From Pseudobdellovibrionaceae bacterium (GTDB taxonomy: Bacteria; Bdellovibrionota; Bdellovibrionia; Bdellovibrionales; JAGQZY01), in assembly GCA_020635085.1 (NCBI GenBank), contig JACKAL010000008.1, forward strand, positions 26,050 through 90,049: DNA of 64,000 nt, given 5' to 3'. Position numbers and translations under genes: made by a program. Below the pieces are notes generated by a model. It saw only the letters and a program-made list of their open reading frames with translations. It did not search any database and was not told the DNA's origin. This document shows, piece by piece, positions 52,146 through 61,390 of this stretch; position 1 is the first letter of the stretch; every line of letters begins with the position of its first letter.

Positions 52146-53423
52146 ATGAAACACGCAATTCTGATTTCTATATTATTTCTTGGTATGAGCTCGCTTTCCC
52201 TAGCGGCGCCCAAAGCTCTCTCTACGCAAGAACAAATCGACGAGCTCAATAAAAAAATCCAAGAGCTGCAAAATGCGCAATCTGATAAAGATCAAGCCTT
52301 GATTGACGAGATGTCGACGCTTAAAGATAAAATTTTAATGCCGGATCTAACGCTTAAGTCTTTCCGTGGCATGGGTCCTGCGGCCTCCAAAGTTTATTAC
52401 AACCCCAATCGTCTTTCTATCGGTGGTTATGGAGAGCTGAAATACACCAACACTATGGGCGCAGATAAAAATACAGATCTTGCGCGATTCATTCCGTACA
52501 TTGGTTATCGTTTCACTGATTACATTATTCTCAATACCGAAATTGAATTCGAACATGCGGGTGCGAAAGACGACGGCAGAGAGGGAGAGGCTATCGTTGA
52601 ATTCGCTTACCTTGATTTTTTACTCTCAGACACAGTCAATATAAGAGCGGGCAACATGCTCCTTCCCGTTGGCTTAACTAACACGCGCCATGAACCTGTC
52701 AACTTTAACAGCGTGGACCGCCCGGAAATCGAAACACTACTTATCCCCTCTACATGGAATGAAAATGGTATCATGTTATTCGGTACATACAATAATGTGG
52801 AATACAATGTGGCGGTCGTAAACGGATTTGACATGAGTCTTCCTGCTGACGGGGGTTCGTGGGTTAGTGCTTACAAGCAAGGGGGAGCTAAAGCCAAAGC
52901 TAATAATTGGGCCTCGGTGGCAAGTCTTTCCTATGGGCGAGGCACAAATCTGGAACTAGGGGGATCTTATTATTATGGCCAGGGTTCACAAAATAGGGCG
53001 CAATTAAATGCCTATAAAATGAATTTATGGGAAGCCCACTTTATTTATCAACATTCAGGGTTTGAGTGGCGAGGGCTCTATGCAAGCGGATCGCTTTCGG
53101 ATGCCGAGTTGATTTCCACACCGACCAACCCAGTGGGCTCTAAAGCGGGAGGGTATTATACTACTGTTTCTTACGATATCGCTCGTTTATGGGGTGCGGA
53201 ATACCAATTGCCACTTTTTACTCGATTTACAAAATACAATCTTAACGAAAAAGTGGCGCCGGGCTTTTCAGCTAACCCAGCCTATGATATGGAAATCATC
53301 ACAACAGGTGTAAATTTTAAACCTGTACCAACGGTGACGTTAAAAGCCAATTACTTACATAGTAAAACGGCCAACAACAAGTATAATAGTGCCTTCCAGC
53401 TGGGGATGGGATTTGTCTTTTAA
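52146..53423 (+). CDS. Outer-membrane porin
   Basis: About 425 aa from the ATG at 52146 (AAGG upstream). A signal peptide ends SSLSLAA. A short coiled coil follows (TQEQIDELNKKIQELQNAQ), typical of porins that tether to peptidoglycan. A beta-barrel with alternating aromatic strands follows and ends in ...GMGFVF with terminal Phe, the BAM signal. It resembles phosphate-selective OprP/OprO porins or carbohydrate porins. The solute cannot be told. Confidence 0.85.
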   Translation: MKHAILISILFLGMSSLSLAAPKALSTQEQIDELNKKIQELQNAQSDKDQALIDEMSTLKDKILMPDLTLKSFRGMGPAASKVYYNPNRLSIGGYGELKYTNTMGADKNTDLARFIPYIGYRFTDYIILNTEIEFEHAGAKDDGREGEAIVEFAYLDFLLSDTVNIRAGNMLLPVGLTNTRHEPVNFNSVDRPEIETLLIPSTWNENGIMLFGTYNNVEYNVAVVNGFDMSLPADGGSWVSAYKQGGAKAKANNWASVASLSYGRGTNLELGGSYYYGQGSQNRAQLNAYKMNLWEAHFIYQHSGFEWRGLYASGSLSDAELISTPTNPVGSKAGGYYTTVSYDIARLWGAEYQLPLFTRFTKYNLNEKVAPGFSANPAYDMEIITTGVNFKPVPTVTLKANYLHSKTANNKYNSAFQLGMGFVF

Positions 53424-53520
53424 ATACATGGATCTTTCGAGAAAAGGACAGCGACAAGCTGTTCAAGTAACAAATTGTCTGAAGATGTATGCAAAAATAC
53501 ATATTCAGGCCATTTTTCGC

Positions 53521-54102
53521 ATGATTATAAAAACACATTTTCTATTTCAGCAAAGCCCCACCGTGCTCCTTTGGGTATTTCTAGTCGTTTCATTGCCGGT
53601 GCAGGCAGAGCTGATCGCCCATCCCGAAGAAGTGTTGCGTGAACAATTTGGAGCGGAGATAGAGTTTACCCATAAAAATAATTTACTAACCAAAGATAAA
53701 AAAAATCAAATTGAGAAGCTTGCTGAAATTAAACTAGATTCGAATCTTTTTAGTTTCTATACCATTCAAAAAAAACAAAAACAGTTAGGAATTTGCTATC
53801 TGGATACCCAAAAAGTTCGTACAAAAAACGCCCTTATTATGGTTTGTATTGATAGCACAGGTAATGTTAAGCACGTTGAGATTGTCGCATTTTTTGAACC
53901 TAAGCAGTACATTCCAAATAAAGAATGGCTAAAGCAGTTCTCAGGAAGTTCTAGCTTGGAATCAGCAATGTTAAAAAAAAATGTGACGGCCTTAACTGGG
54001 GCGACACTGTCTGCACAGGCCGTTAACAAAAGTGTCAGTATAGCTAAAGCAATATGGAAGTTAAATTCTTCACAAACCATTCCGTCGAGGGATAATAAAT
54101 GA
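53521..54102 (+). CDS. Exported FMN-binding domain protein
   Basis: About 193 aa if started at the ATG at 53521, which gives a good signal peptide (PTVLLWVFLVVSLPVQA). The C-terminal FMN_bind motif LTGATLSAQAV carries the Thr that ApbE would modify with FMN through a phosphoester. No haem motifs are seen. It overlaps the next gene (ATGA), and an apbE gene lies 1 kb away on the other strand. It is likely a periplasmic flavoprotein electron carrier. Confidence 0.85.
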   Translation: MIIKTHFLFQQSPTVLLWVFLVVSLPVQAELIAHPEEVLREQFGAEIEFTHKNNLLTKDKKNQIEKLAEIKLDSNLFSFYTIQKKQKQLGICYLDTQKVRTKNALIMVCIDSTGNVKHVEIVAFFEPKQYIPNKEWLKQFSGSSSLESAMLKKNVTALTGATLSAQAVNKSVSIAKAIWKLNSSQTIPSRDNK

Positions 54103-54602
54103 GGTTTGTGGTCACCAGGGATTTACAGGAATCTCCGCTATTAAAAAAGATTATTTTGTTTTTTTTATTCAATCTTTCTATTTATTTTTTTCTACAGCCT
54201 CGTCTCGAAAAAGAATCCCTAGGAGCAAGCGCAACGGATTTAAGCAATAAAATTCTTGGTAATGAGGAATTGTTCATTCCGCCCATGAGCTTTGATCAGC
54301 TGGTTGAACTACTTCATATTGATTTATTTCTTAGAATTATTGCGTCAGTATGCCTACTTGCTATTGTCTTTCGGCTCACAACCAATAAAAAAAATCTATT
54401 AATTGTTGCTGCTCTTTTAAATTTATCTATATTATTTAATGCGATAAGCCCCATTGCGATTTATTTTGGATATACGTCTTTCGCATGGATTAAGTTATGT
54501 GCTTATTGGACACAGCACATGCTGTTTTGTTTTATATTAGCTCATTGTTTTTTTAAAATTTTGTTTTCGCGCAAGAGATCTACTGATGCCAACTATCATT
54601 AA
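54099..54602 (+). CDS. Small membrane protein of the flavin redox cluster (1)
   Basis: A 167-aa protein with about four helices, for example IILFFLFNLSIYFFL, LFLRIIASVCLLAIVF, LLIVAALLNLSILFNAI and MLFCFILAHCFFKILF. Two His residues near the last helix (WTQHMLF; LAHCFF) could bind haem b. It is coupled to the FMN-binding gene (ATGA) and overlaps the next. No family is recognised. Confidence 0.72.
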   Translation: MRFVVTRDLQESPLLKKIILFFLFNLSIYFFLQPRLEKESLGASATDLSNKILGNEELFIPPMSFDQLVELLHIDLFLRIIASVCLLAIVFRLTTNKKNLLIVAALLNLSILFNAISPIAIYFGYTSFAWIKLCAYWTQHMLFCFILAHCFFKILFSRKRSTDANYH

Positions 54603-55047
54603 ATCATTTTTACAAAACATGAGTAAAAAAGTTTTGTTGTTAGGCATTTTTAGCTTTTCAGCACTGCTTGTTTTACAATTTGTTTTTGGTTTTTTAGTTT
54701 TTACGCAACGTTATGGTTGGAAACTAGAAAATCTACATAGGTTTTATGTGGGGCCGGATGGAACACCCTTTGGTTTATACCACCATCTGCAAACAGCATT
54801 ACCGCATTGTGTTTCTCTGGGATTAATTGTTTTCACCCTGACACATTTTTTTTTATTCACCACTAAAAAGAATCTATATCTTATCTATAGTTTATGGTTA
54901 TTTACTATTTGTAATTGTTATTGTGGAGTTTTTCTTATTTTTCTTGGGGAGAAATTTCTTTTTCTTAAGGCCGTTACATTTCTTGGTTTGCAAGTGAGTT
55001 TTGGGTTAACCGTGGGTTCTTTATTTAAATCAATTATTAAAAATTAA
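54586..55047 (+). CDS. Small membrane protein of the flavin redox cluster (2)
   Basis: A 153-aa protein with four helices (LLGIFSFSALLVLQFVFGF; CVSLGLIVFTLTHFFLF; LIYSLWLFTICNCYCGVFLI; a C-terminal helix). His residues in LYHHLQTALPHCVS and LTHFF have spacing that could hold haem b. It overlaps the previous gene by 17 bases. Together they could form an electron-input unit for the FMN protein. This is inferred. Confidence 0.72.
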   Translation: MPTIIKSFLQNMSKKVLLLGIFSFSALLVLQFVFGFLVFTQRYGWKLENLHRFYVGPDGTPFGLYHHLQTALPHCVSLGLIVFTLTHFFLFTTKKNLYLIYSLWLFTICNCYCGVFLIFLGEKFLFLKAVTFLGLQVSFGLTVGSLFKSIIKN

Positions 55048-55123
55048 TCAAAACATTATAATGAGATGTATATTCGTGTCTATGTGGGTCTTTCAAATAG
55101 AAGAGGGCAAACAGGGATCTGCC

Positions 55124-56128
55124 TTAAGGGTTGTATTTCCAGTCAGGGTAAGGAACAAATTTAGAAAAATTTTTTGATAAAATGATTTTGTGATCGGGTA
55201 AAATAAATAGAGTCGCAAAGTCGGTGTGTTTTTCGGCCTCACGAATAGCTTGATCGATAGGCATTACGCTGAGGGCTGTCGCCCATGCGTCGAGTTCTGC
55301 ATTTAATGCGCTTCCCACTAGCGTTACGCTCACAAATGTTTGTGATGGGTGACCTGTTAGGGGGTTGAGCAAGTGATGGTTTTTTTGATGTTTAATATAA
55401 CGCTCATATGTCCCGCTAGTAGAAATAGAAGAATCTTTTGGCAAGTCTTTCATAACCAAGAAAATGCGATTGGGTTGGAAAGGATCGATGACACTCATAT
55501 CGCAAATACTCAGGCAGTGTACGTCGCCACTTGCTGATACTAGTCCTTCCCGTACCCCGTGATCTTTTAGTTTTTTAATGGCAAGATCTACAGCAATGCC
55601 TTTACCAATACCGCCAAAATCTAACTTGATGTTTTTTTTGAGTACGACGGTATTGGGTGGAATGAGCTGAATATTTTTTCCGCCGGTATGTAACAAGGCC
55701 ATTTTTATTTGATTTTCGTTGGGAGTTTTTTCCCCTTGAAGTCCAAAGGCATAGGCATCTATCGTGAGCTGTCCTAGGCTCGGATCAAAATAACCATAGG
55801 TTTTCGCAAACATATCTAAGGATAAAGCGATAGCTTGGTAGGTCATGTCACTGACTTGTAATTTTTTAAATTTATTTAATTGCGAGACTTCAGAGTCTGC
55901 TTTGTATGTGGATAGTTGTTTATCGACATCCCGTATAATTTTAAAAACGTCGGTAAAGTGGTCGACATTTTTTTCGGGCATAGAAACCGTAATATCTGTG
56001 CCCATTATCCATTGTACGCGTGATTTAAATGGCGTGGTTGACGCGGCAGTGTGTGTGCAAGAAATAAATAAAAAACAAACTGCTGGTGCCTGTATTTTAC
56101 GAAATAAAAACCTCAAACGAGAAGACAT
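55124..56128 (-). CDS. apbE: FAD:protein FMN transferase (ApbE), lipoprotein
   Basis: About 334 aa from the ATG at 56128. The lipobox is FISC. ApbE blocks are clear: LDFGGIGKGIAVDLA, LVSASGDVHCL, HHLLNPLTGHPS and SALNAELDAWATAL with the metal-binding Asp and Thr. It attaches FMN from FAD to Thr of FMN_bind proteins in the periplasm. The target encoded nearby has LTGATLSA. It follows the Cys-rich repeat gene by 24 bases. Confidence 0.93.
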   Translation of the reverse strand: MSSRLRFLFRKIQAPAVCFLFISCTHTAASTTPFKSRVQWIMGTDITVSMPEKNVDHFTDVFKIIRDVDKQLSTYKADSEVSQLNKFKKLQVSDMTYQAIALSLDMFAKTYGYFDPSLGQLTIDAYAFGLQGEKTPNENQIKMALLHTGGKNIQLIPPNTVVLKKNIKLDFGGIGKGIAVDLAIKKLKDHGVREGLVSASGDVHCLSICDMSVIDPFQPNRIFLVMKDLPKDSSISTSGTYERYIKHQKNHHLLNPLTGHPSQTFVSVTLVGSALNAELDAWATALSVMPIDQAIREAEKHTDFATLFILPDHKIILSKNFSKFVPYPDWKYNP

Positions 56129-56151
56129 CCGATATTTCGTGAATACTCGAG

Positions 56152-56781
56152 TTACATACCTTTGCAAGCTTTAGCGATCTCTTTGATTTCAGAAATCTCA
56201 TCGCATTGGTAGGAGGAGAGTTTTTTACAGACGGACTCTATACAACCAGATGTTACACCTTCACAGGCTTGACCAATAGCCTTAAGTTCGGTGATTTCAT
56301 CACAGCTGTAACTGGGGAGTTTATTGCAAGCTTCCTCAATACAATCACCCGAAAAATTACCTTTGCAGGCCATGCCGACAGCTTTGATTTCAGAAATTTC
56401 GTCGCAAGCGTAGCTTGGTAGTTTGGAGCACGCGGTTTTTATGCAGGAACCATCAGTTTGTCCTAAACAGGCTTTGCCAACCTCTTGCACTTCCGAAATT
56501 TCATCACAGCTATAGCTGGGTAAAAAGCCACAGGCGGCATCAATGCAGTTAGAGCCATCGCCAGTACAGTTATTGCCCATGTTTTTGATAAGTAAGTTAT
56601 TTTTATCGAAAAATTTTCCTTGAAATTTGATGGAATTTTTTTGTGCTATATAATTTTGAACTAAGTTACTAATGGCGAGTTGTTTTAGTGCACTATTGGT
56701 TTCTTTGGTGCCCTCCTGATTGTTTTGGGCAAATACCGAGAAACAAAATAAACCTGCGAAAAGAATCATTAAATTTTTCAT
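56152..56781 (-). CDS. Secreted cysteine-rich protein with four ~35-aa repeats
   Basis: A 209-aa protein with signal peptide MILFAGLFCFSVFA. After ~65 residues comes a repeat unit present four times: a CxG turn, CI..AC, LPSYSCDEISE and V..AC. Each unit has five or so conserved Cys, suggesting intra-repeat disulphides. A similar CDEI(S/T)E text recurs at 36- to 37-residue spacing. No known domain is recognised. It is co-oriented with apbE. Confidence 0.78.
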   Translation of the reverse strand: MKNLMILFAGLFCFSVFAQNNQEGTKETNSALKQLAISNLVQNYIAQKNSIKFQGKFFDKNNLLIKNMGNNCTGDGSNCIDAACGFLPSYSCDEISEVQEVGKACLGQTDGSCIKTACSKLPSYACDEISEIKAVGMACKGNFSGDCIEEACNKLPSYSCDEITELKAIGQACEGVTSGCIESVCKKLSSYQCDEISEIKEIAKACKGM

Positions 56782-57066
56782 ACGCTTCCTTTGAAGATGG
56801 TTAAGCTTCGGAAAACCTTAGCACAAGAAACTCTTATTAAGTAAGTTAAAAATATTAAAAAGATGAAAAATTTCAGTGGCCTCTTCCTGGATTTTTGTTG
56901 GCCGTAGCAGATAGGGTAATTGTTACATGGGGGGCTATCGGCACCGATTAAATTAGACTACTAATCGGTGTCAGCGATGTCTGGATGAAGCGTTAATATT
57001 CTCCAGAAATTCAGTGTTTTAATATATTCAGGATAAAGAGCAGTAGATTGTAAGGATGTAAAAGAT

Positions 57067-57780
57067 ATGATGACCCGGGTTTTGTCGTTGATGACTTTAA
57101 TAAGTTTTTTATTTATTTCGCTAGCTCAGGCTGAGGATTTGCAGCGCCGTGAATTTCTCACACAAGATTTGCTGCAGCAAAATGGTATGATAAAGGTTGC
57201 ATTCTTTGATGCTGATTCCACATTACGTGTTTCCAAGAGTGGATTACCCTCCGCGAATGGTGCCTATGATTATATCATTCTCCCCGGAGTAGCAGAGAAA
57301 ATACACGAACTTAACCAAGAGCATTTTTTAGTGGTTATTATTTCCAATCAGGCAGGAATTCCTAAATATATCACGTTGGATCAGGCCAATGCGGCCCTAT
57401 CGAATATGATACAAGATCTTCGCAGATTGGGTGCGCAAGTAGATTATTACGATTTCGCTGAGCTTGATAACGAGGATCGTAAACCCGGTATTGGCATGGC
57501 AGTACGACTTGAAGAGCTGTTAGAAAAGCGAGGGCTACAAATTGATAAACGACGTTCATACATGGTTGGTGATTCGGCCTATTTAAAAGCGAAGCCAGGC
57601 AAAGATATACCTGGAGAAATACGTCCCGATGGACGCCCAGGCTTTAATTTTAGCAATTCGGATCGTCTGTTTGCCGAAAATTACGGAATTGCTTTTTTTG
57701 AACCACAATATTTTTTCGGATGGATTAAATACAATGTGGAAACAATCGATAAGTCATCGGATCTCGATACATTCCAATAA
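57067..57780 (+). CDS. Secreted HAD-family phosphatase (HisB/PNK3P-like)
   Basis: A 237-aa protein with a signal peptide (VLSLMTLISFLFISLAQA). HAD motifs: FFDADSTLR (nucleophile D48, D50), SNQAG (motif II), RKPGIGM with Lys (motif III) and MVGDSA (motif IV). The layout matches histidinol-phosphatase or polynucleotide 3'-phosphatase enzymes, which are normally cytoplasmic. Export suggests action on periplasmic or prey-derived phosphates. The substrate is unknown. Confidence 0.85.
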   Translation: MMTRVLSLMTLISFLFISLAQAEDLQRREFLTQDLLQQNGMIKVAFFDADSTLRVSKSGLPSANGAYDYIILPGVAEKIHELNQEHFLVVIISNQAGIPKYITLDQANAALSNMIQDLRRLGAQVDYYDFAELDNEDRKPGIGMAVRLEELLEKRGLQIDKRRSYMVGDSAYLKAKPGKDIPGEIRPDGRPGFNFSNSDRLFAENYGIAFFEPQYFFGWIKYNVETIDKSSDLDTFQ

Positions 57781-57960
57781 TTCATACCAGGCTATGCTGA
57801 TTCAGCAAAAATCTGAGAGATAAATATTTATATGCACGGAGCATAGATAAGAATGCTTTTCAGAGTCCCATGCTAGGGTGTAGAATCGAAAAATACCCCT
57901 TTTACCTCGGAATCTATACGTGGATCAGGGTAAATACAAAAACCATGAAAAGGAGTGTCT

Positions 57961-58506
57961 ATGGTTTTACGATGTTTGCAAAGAGCGCCTACGAGTATGA
58001 AATTTTATACATTTTTTCAGCAAGGTTGTTTTCTTGCTATTTTCTTTTGTGCGACACTCAGTTGTAGTACAGCGCCCAAACCTCAGAAGGAACAAAGAGA
58101 GGATTCAAAACAAAGTAGTTCCATCCCACAAGATAAAATGGCGGAATGGATGGGCCCATATAGTTATGTTGGCAGTGCAGAGATGTCGGCAGATGGGAAG
58201 CAAGGACCCATCGAATATAGACTCGATATTGATAAAGCTACTCCAGATAGTGCCACGCTGACCATACAGAGTCCTGGAAGCAATGATTCTATTTTATGTC
58301 GCCTTCAGGGGGATTTTAATTCGATCAATATTTTCTTTGCTGGTTACGGCGGGTCCGCAAATAACAATAAATCTGGAAAAGGTTATAGCATGGGAGACCT
58401 ACTTTTTTCATTGAAGAAGACGGGTAAAAAGATTTTTACTGATTGGAAAAAGCTTAAGCCCAATGCAGCAGAGCAAAACAGCGGCGTATATTTCGAAGAG
58501 AAATAA
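57961..58506 (+). CDS. Lipoprotein of unknown function
   Basis: About 181 aa from the ATG at 57961 (AGGAG five bases before). A long n-region precedes the lipobox CATLSC, followed by Ser. The mature part has a beta-rich segment (IEYRLDIDKATPDSATLTIQ) that ends with SGVYFEEK, reminiscent of small lipocalin-like lipoproteins. No family is recognised with confidence. Confidence 0.7.
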   Translation: MVLRCLQRAPTSMKFYTFFQQGCFLAIFFCATLSCSTAPKPQKEQREDSKQSSSIPQDKMAEWMGPYSYVGSAEMSADGKQGPIEYRLDIDKATPDSATLTIQSPGSNDSILCRLQGDFNSINIFFAGYGGSANNNKSGKGYSMGDLLFSLKKTGKKIFTDWKKLKPNAAEQNSGVYFEEK

Positions 58507-58624
58507 CACGGCCTTACAAACTCACCAAGCGGGCGGGCAGCCTAGTTTCATGTAGATACGTTAACACCTTTTGCGATCCTATGCGGCAAGCCTTTGGATT
58601 ACAACTGTGAGTAATATAAAAATT

Positions 58625-58638
58625 GAAACATATGTTTC
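58625..58638. promoter_or_regulatory. Palindrome GAAACATATGTTTC before the LysR gene
   Basis: A perfect 14-bp palindrome within a T-N11-A frame, 24 bases before the regulator's start codon. It is a likely autoregulatory site. Confidence 0.55.
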
Positions 58639-58662
58639 TAATTTGATGACTTGTGAGGGCCC

Positions 58663-59577
58663 ATGAACGAAGCGATATCATCGATAAAAATCCGCGACCT
58701 GGAAATTTTCTTGGAAGTGAGTCGAGCCAAGTCTATTCGTGAGGTGGCTCGTCGCCTAAATACGACTCCGGGCAATGTCTCGAAAACTATTCAGCACTTA
58801 GAAGCAAAATTAGGGACAAAATTGTATAAACGATCGGTATCGGGAGTACTACTGACCGCACAGGGGGTGGAGATTTTAGAAATTGCCAATGAAATGATCC
58901 ACTCAAGCGAAAGCCTCAAGACGCTGATCTTTGGGCAGGGCAAGACAAAAATAAAGAAAACGCTGGGAATAGCAAGTACCTCCTTTCTGAATACTCATTT
59001 AGTGGCTTCGGTCACTAGCGAGTTGGGAGAGAATTTTTTAGATTATTCATTTCGTTTTTTAGATTTGGCTCCAGACCAAATGGTGCCAGTCGCACTTCGT
59101 GGTGCTTTTGAAATCTCCTTACATTATGGTGCGATTTCGTGGCCTTCTACCTGGGTGACCCAGAAAATTGGCAAAACTCGTTGGGTCTTGGTCGCGCGAG
59201 GCACACATCCTATTGCGAGGCGTGCGACGCTAAAACAGTTGTTAGGATATTCTTTTATCTACCCTGTATATTGGACCCAAGAAGGCCTTGTAAAAGGAAA
59301 TGATCAATTTCCGGTGCCTATTTCTAAAAGAAAGATGGGGTACGAAACCGCAACAGCTGATGCTGCGGTCCCTATTCTTTTAAAGACAGATCAATTAGCT
59401 TTTTTACCGGAAATTTTAGTGCGTCCATTTGTGGCGCAAAAAGCTCTAAAAATCATAGAATGCCCACAGGTGCAGACTATGGAGCGAGAGCTTTATTTAA
59501 GTGTACGATCCGAATTCGTGCCCGACAAAATCTTCAAAGAATTTATTATAAGACTCGGTAAAGAGTGCGCACCCTAG
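58663..59577 (+). CDS. LysR-family transcription regulator
   Basis: A 304-aa protein with an N-terminal winged helix (LEIFLEVSRAKSIREVARRLNTTPGNVSKTIQHLEAKLG, a standard LysR pattern) and a periplasmic-binding-like effector domain. The effector is unknown. It stands alone between unrelated genes, so the target may be itself or a distant locus. Confidence 0.92.
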   Translation: MNEAISSIKIRDLEIFLEVSRAKSIREVARRLNTTPGNVSKTIQHLEAKLGTKLYKRSVSGVLLTAQGVEILEIANEMIHSSESLKTLIFGQGKTKIKKTLGIASTSFLNTHLVASVTSELGENFLDYSFRFLDLAPDQMVPVALRGAFEISLHYGAISWPSTWVTQKIGKTRWVLVARGTHPIARRATLKQLLGYSFIYPVYWTQEGLVKGNDQFPVPISKRKMGYETATADAAVPILLKTDQLAFLPEILVRPFVAQKALKIIECPQVQTMERELYLSVRSEFVPDKIFKEFIIRLGKECAP

Positions 59578-59936
59578 TGCCCGTCGCATAGGGGGTAACG
59601 ATGATATCCCACAGGAGAGTTGGGCTTAAACATTTCGTGTAGGAGTCGTTGCCACGACTTCATGCGCATGATGGTGCCAGTTTATAGAGGCATGGAAAAA
59701 TTTCCTAATGGGATAAATCTTAAACACACCGATGTCGCTACAAAATTGTTATGGTCCGGTAAAAGCCAATTAAAGAGAATTTCATCACAATTTTGAATTC
59801 AACAGGCATGGTCTTTCTATTGCATTGGCAAAAAGACATACATATTCCCATTACATACCTAGATCTGCGGATTTGGGTACATATATAGGAATTTCATAAA
59901 AATCCGTATTGTTTCAAGCTGCGTGGAGGAAAAATA
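59578..59936. other. Intergenic region with a shared 16-bp motif
   Basis: 359 bases with no gene seen. It contains ATCTGCGGATTTGGGT (59863-59878), identical to 50762-50777, about 59 bases before the next start. GGAGGA precedes that ATG. Confidence 0.5.
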
Positions 59937-60560
59937 ATGCGAGCGCTGTTTATAGTTTTCTTTTATATGTCTACCCTATCGTATGCACGGGCTGAGAAAA
60001 ATCCTGTAACCCTCGATCCACGTGATATACAGATCTCATGTATCGATAATGGTAAATACGAATTAAGTAATCAAATGCAAGTGCGTACAGTGGAAGGATA
60101 TTTGCTTTTCCAAAAAGATTACGTGGCGTGGTCTAGTACCCAATGTCGCGCACATCTTAAGATACTCCAATATCGATTCCATCTCGCTACGATATTATCA
60201 CAAAGAATAAAGATTAATATTGCAGATTCGCCACTTGATATATTCCAGATTACTGGGGGCATACAGGAGCAAGGATTCTATAAATTAGATCCTTCTACAC
60301 TAGAGTTAGAAGCACGTTGTCTTCTCCGGGATGAAAGTGCTCCTCAATTCTATCCAGCTGTAGAAATCAGCGCCAAAGGCTTGCCTATCTTTCAGACGGC
60401 TCGGTACTCTCTTTTCTGGACTGAGAAAGATTGCCAACGAGATGCAGAGCTGGTTACAAAGCGGATCGCTGAGGCAAAGAGTTTAAATCATTATATGACA
60501 CTCGCATTCTTAGGTAGTTCGGTCGATTCTTTACAAAAAACGAGTGAGTCGGCGCCCTAG
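59937..60560 (+). CDS. Secreted protein of unknown function
   Basis: A 207-aa protein with a signal peptide (LFIVFFYMSTLSYARA) and a GGAGGA site before the ATG. It contains two similar halves, each with a Cys-to-Cys segment (ISCIDNGKYELSN ... YVAWSSTQCRAHL; EARCLLRDESA ... YSLFWTEKDCQRDA), so it may be an internal duplication with two disulphides. No family is recognised. Confidence 0.75.
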   Translation: MRALFIVFFYMSTLSYARAEKNPVTLDPRDIQISCIDNGKYELSNQMQVRTVEGYLLFQKDYVAWSSTQCRAHLKILQYRFHLATILSQRIKINIADSPLDIFQITGGIQEQGFYKLDPSTLELEARCLLRDESAPQFYPAVEISAKGLPIFQTARYSLFWTEKDCQRDAELVTKRIAEAKSLNHYMTLAFLGSSVDSLQKTSESAP

Positions 60561-60757
60561 TGGTTGTAGTACAAGTGTTTCACTTTGAGACACTTCGAAT
60601 GGTGCTCGAATTACCATTGGTTCAAGTCGGAATCACTTGTTGCTAAAGGTTTGGATTGTCTCATCAATAGACATATGTTTCTCAATTCAACACAAATTAC
60701 ACCCAAGATAGGTTTTGGTGAGTTTCAGTTGGATCTCTTTTTGCTTATTCATTATTT

Positions 60758-61249
60758 GTGCGTCAATTTGCCTGTCTTTTATTTTGTTTTATGGGTTTAA
60801 ACTCATGGGTTTTTGCTCAGGAGGGTGGAATTTCCTATTCATGTTTTGATCTGGCGGAAATCGAATACAATTATCATACAGAGCTTTTAATGAATCATTT
60901 TGCCCGGGGCGAGTACTCTTCTCGTGATATGGAAAAACAGCGCAAAGAGTTGATGGTTCGGCGGGATGCATTTTTGGTGAAATGTCAGGACACCGCAGGA
61001 GTTTCTACGACTCAGCCCACCGCAAATGTACAGCGTGGACCAGCGAGCATATCTCCGTCGCGAGCACCAGCCAGTATATTTTCTCCTGGACAATTTCAGG
61101 GTTTGGCGGAAGACAGCACAGTGGTTCGGTGGAATCAAGAAGGGGTCTGGCACAATTTGGGTGGCGGTGAGGACTTCGATCGTGATCATAATTGCAATTA
61201 TGAATCTGAAGAAGATCATTTAATGGACCACGTTTCTGTGGGCAATTGA
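60758..61249 (+). CDS. Small secreted protein of unknown function
   Basis: About 163 aa from a GTG at 60758; no ATG or clear ribosome-binding site is at hand. A signal peptide (FACLLFCFMGLNSWVFA) leads to a short helical Cys-bounded segment (CFDLAEIEYNYH ... FLVKC), a Ser/Pro-rich linker and an acidic His-rich end. No family is recognised. Confidence 0.6.
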   Translation: MRQFACLLFCFMGLNSWVFAQEGGISYSCFDLAEIEYNYHTELLMNHFARGEYSSRDMEKQRKELMVRRDAFLVKCQDTAGVSTTQPTANVQRGPASISPSRAPASIFSPGQFQGLAEDSTVVRWNQEGVWHNLGGGEDFDRDHNCNYESEEDHLMDHVSVGN

Positions 61250-61390
61250 GATTTTTTATAACTTTTTTTGCTGCGTCTTATCTATTTCATCAGTATATCT
61301 ACGGTGGATTTCCTTTAAAGGATTTGATACACATAGAGATATTCTGTCATTTGATTTAAAGCCTTTGTAATTGAGTAGGAGCGATGCCGT

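Noticed and set aside
56941..56971. Hairpin CACCGATTA/TAATCGGTG as a terminator or riboswitch
   Set aside because: Nine-bp stem without a T-run and no match to a known aptamer; position alone does not support a call.
57781..57960. c-di-GMP riboswitch before the lipoprotein gene
   Set aside because: I looked for GEMM-type conserved blocks here and in other leaders and did not find the required tetraloop/receptor sequences.
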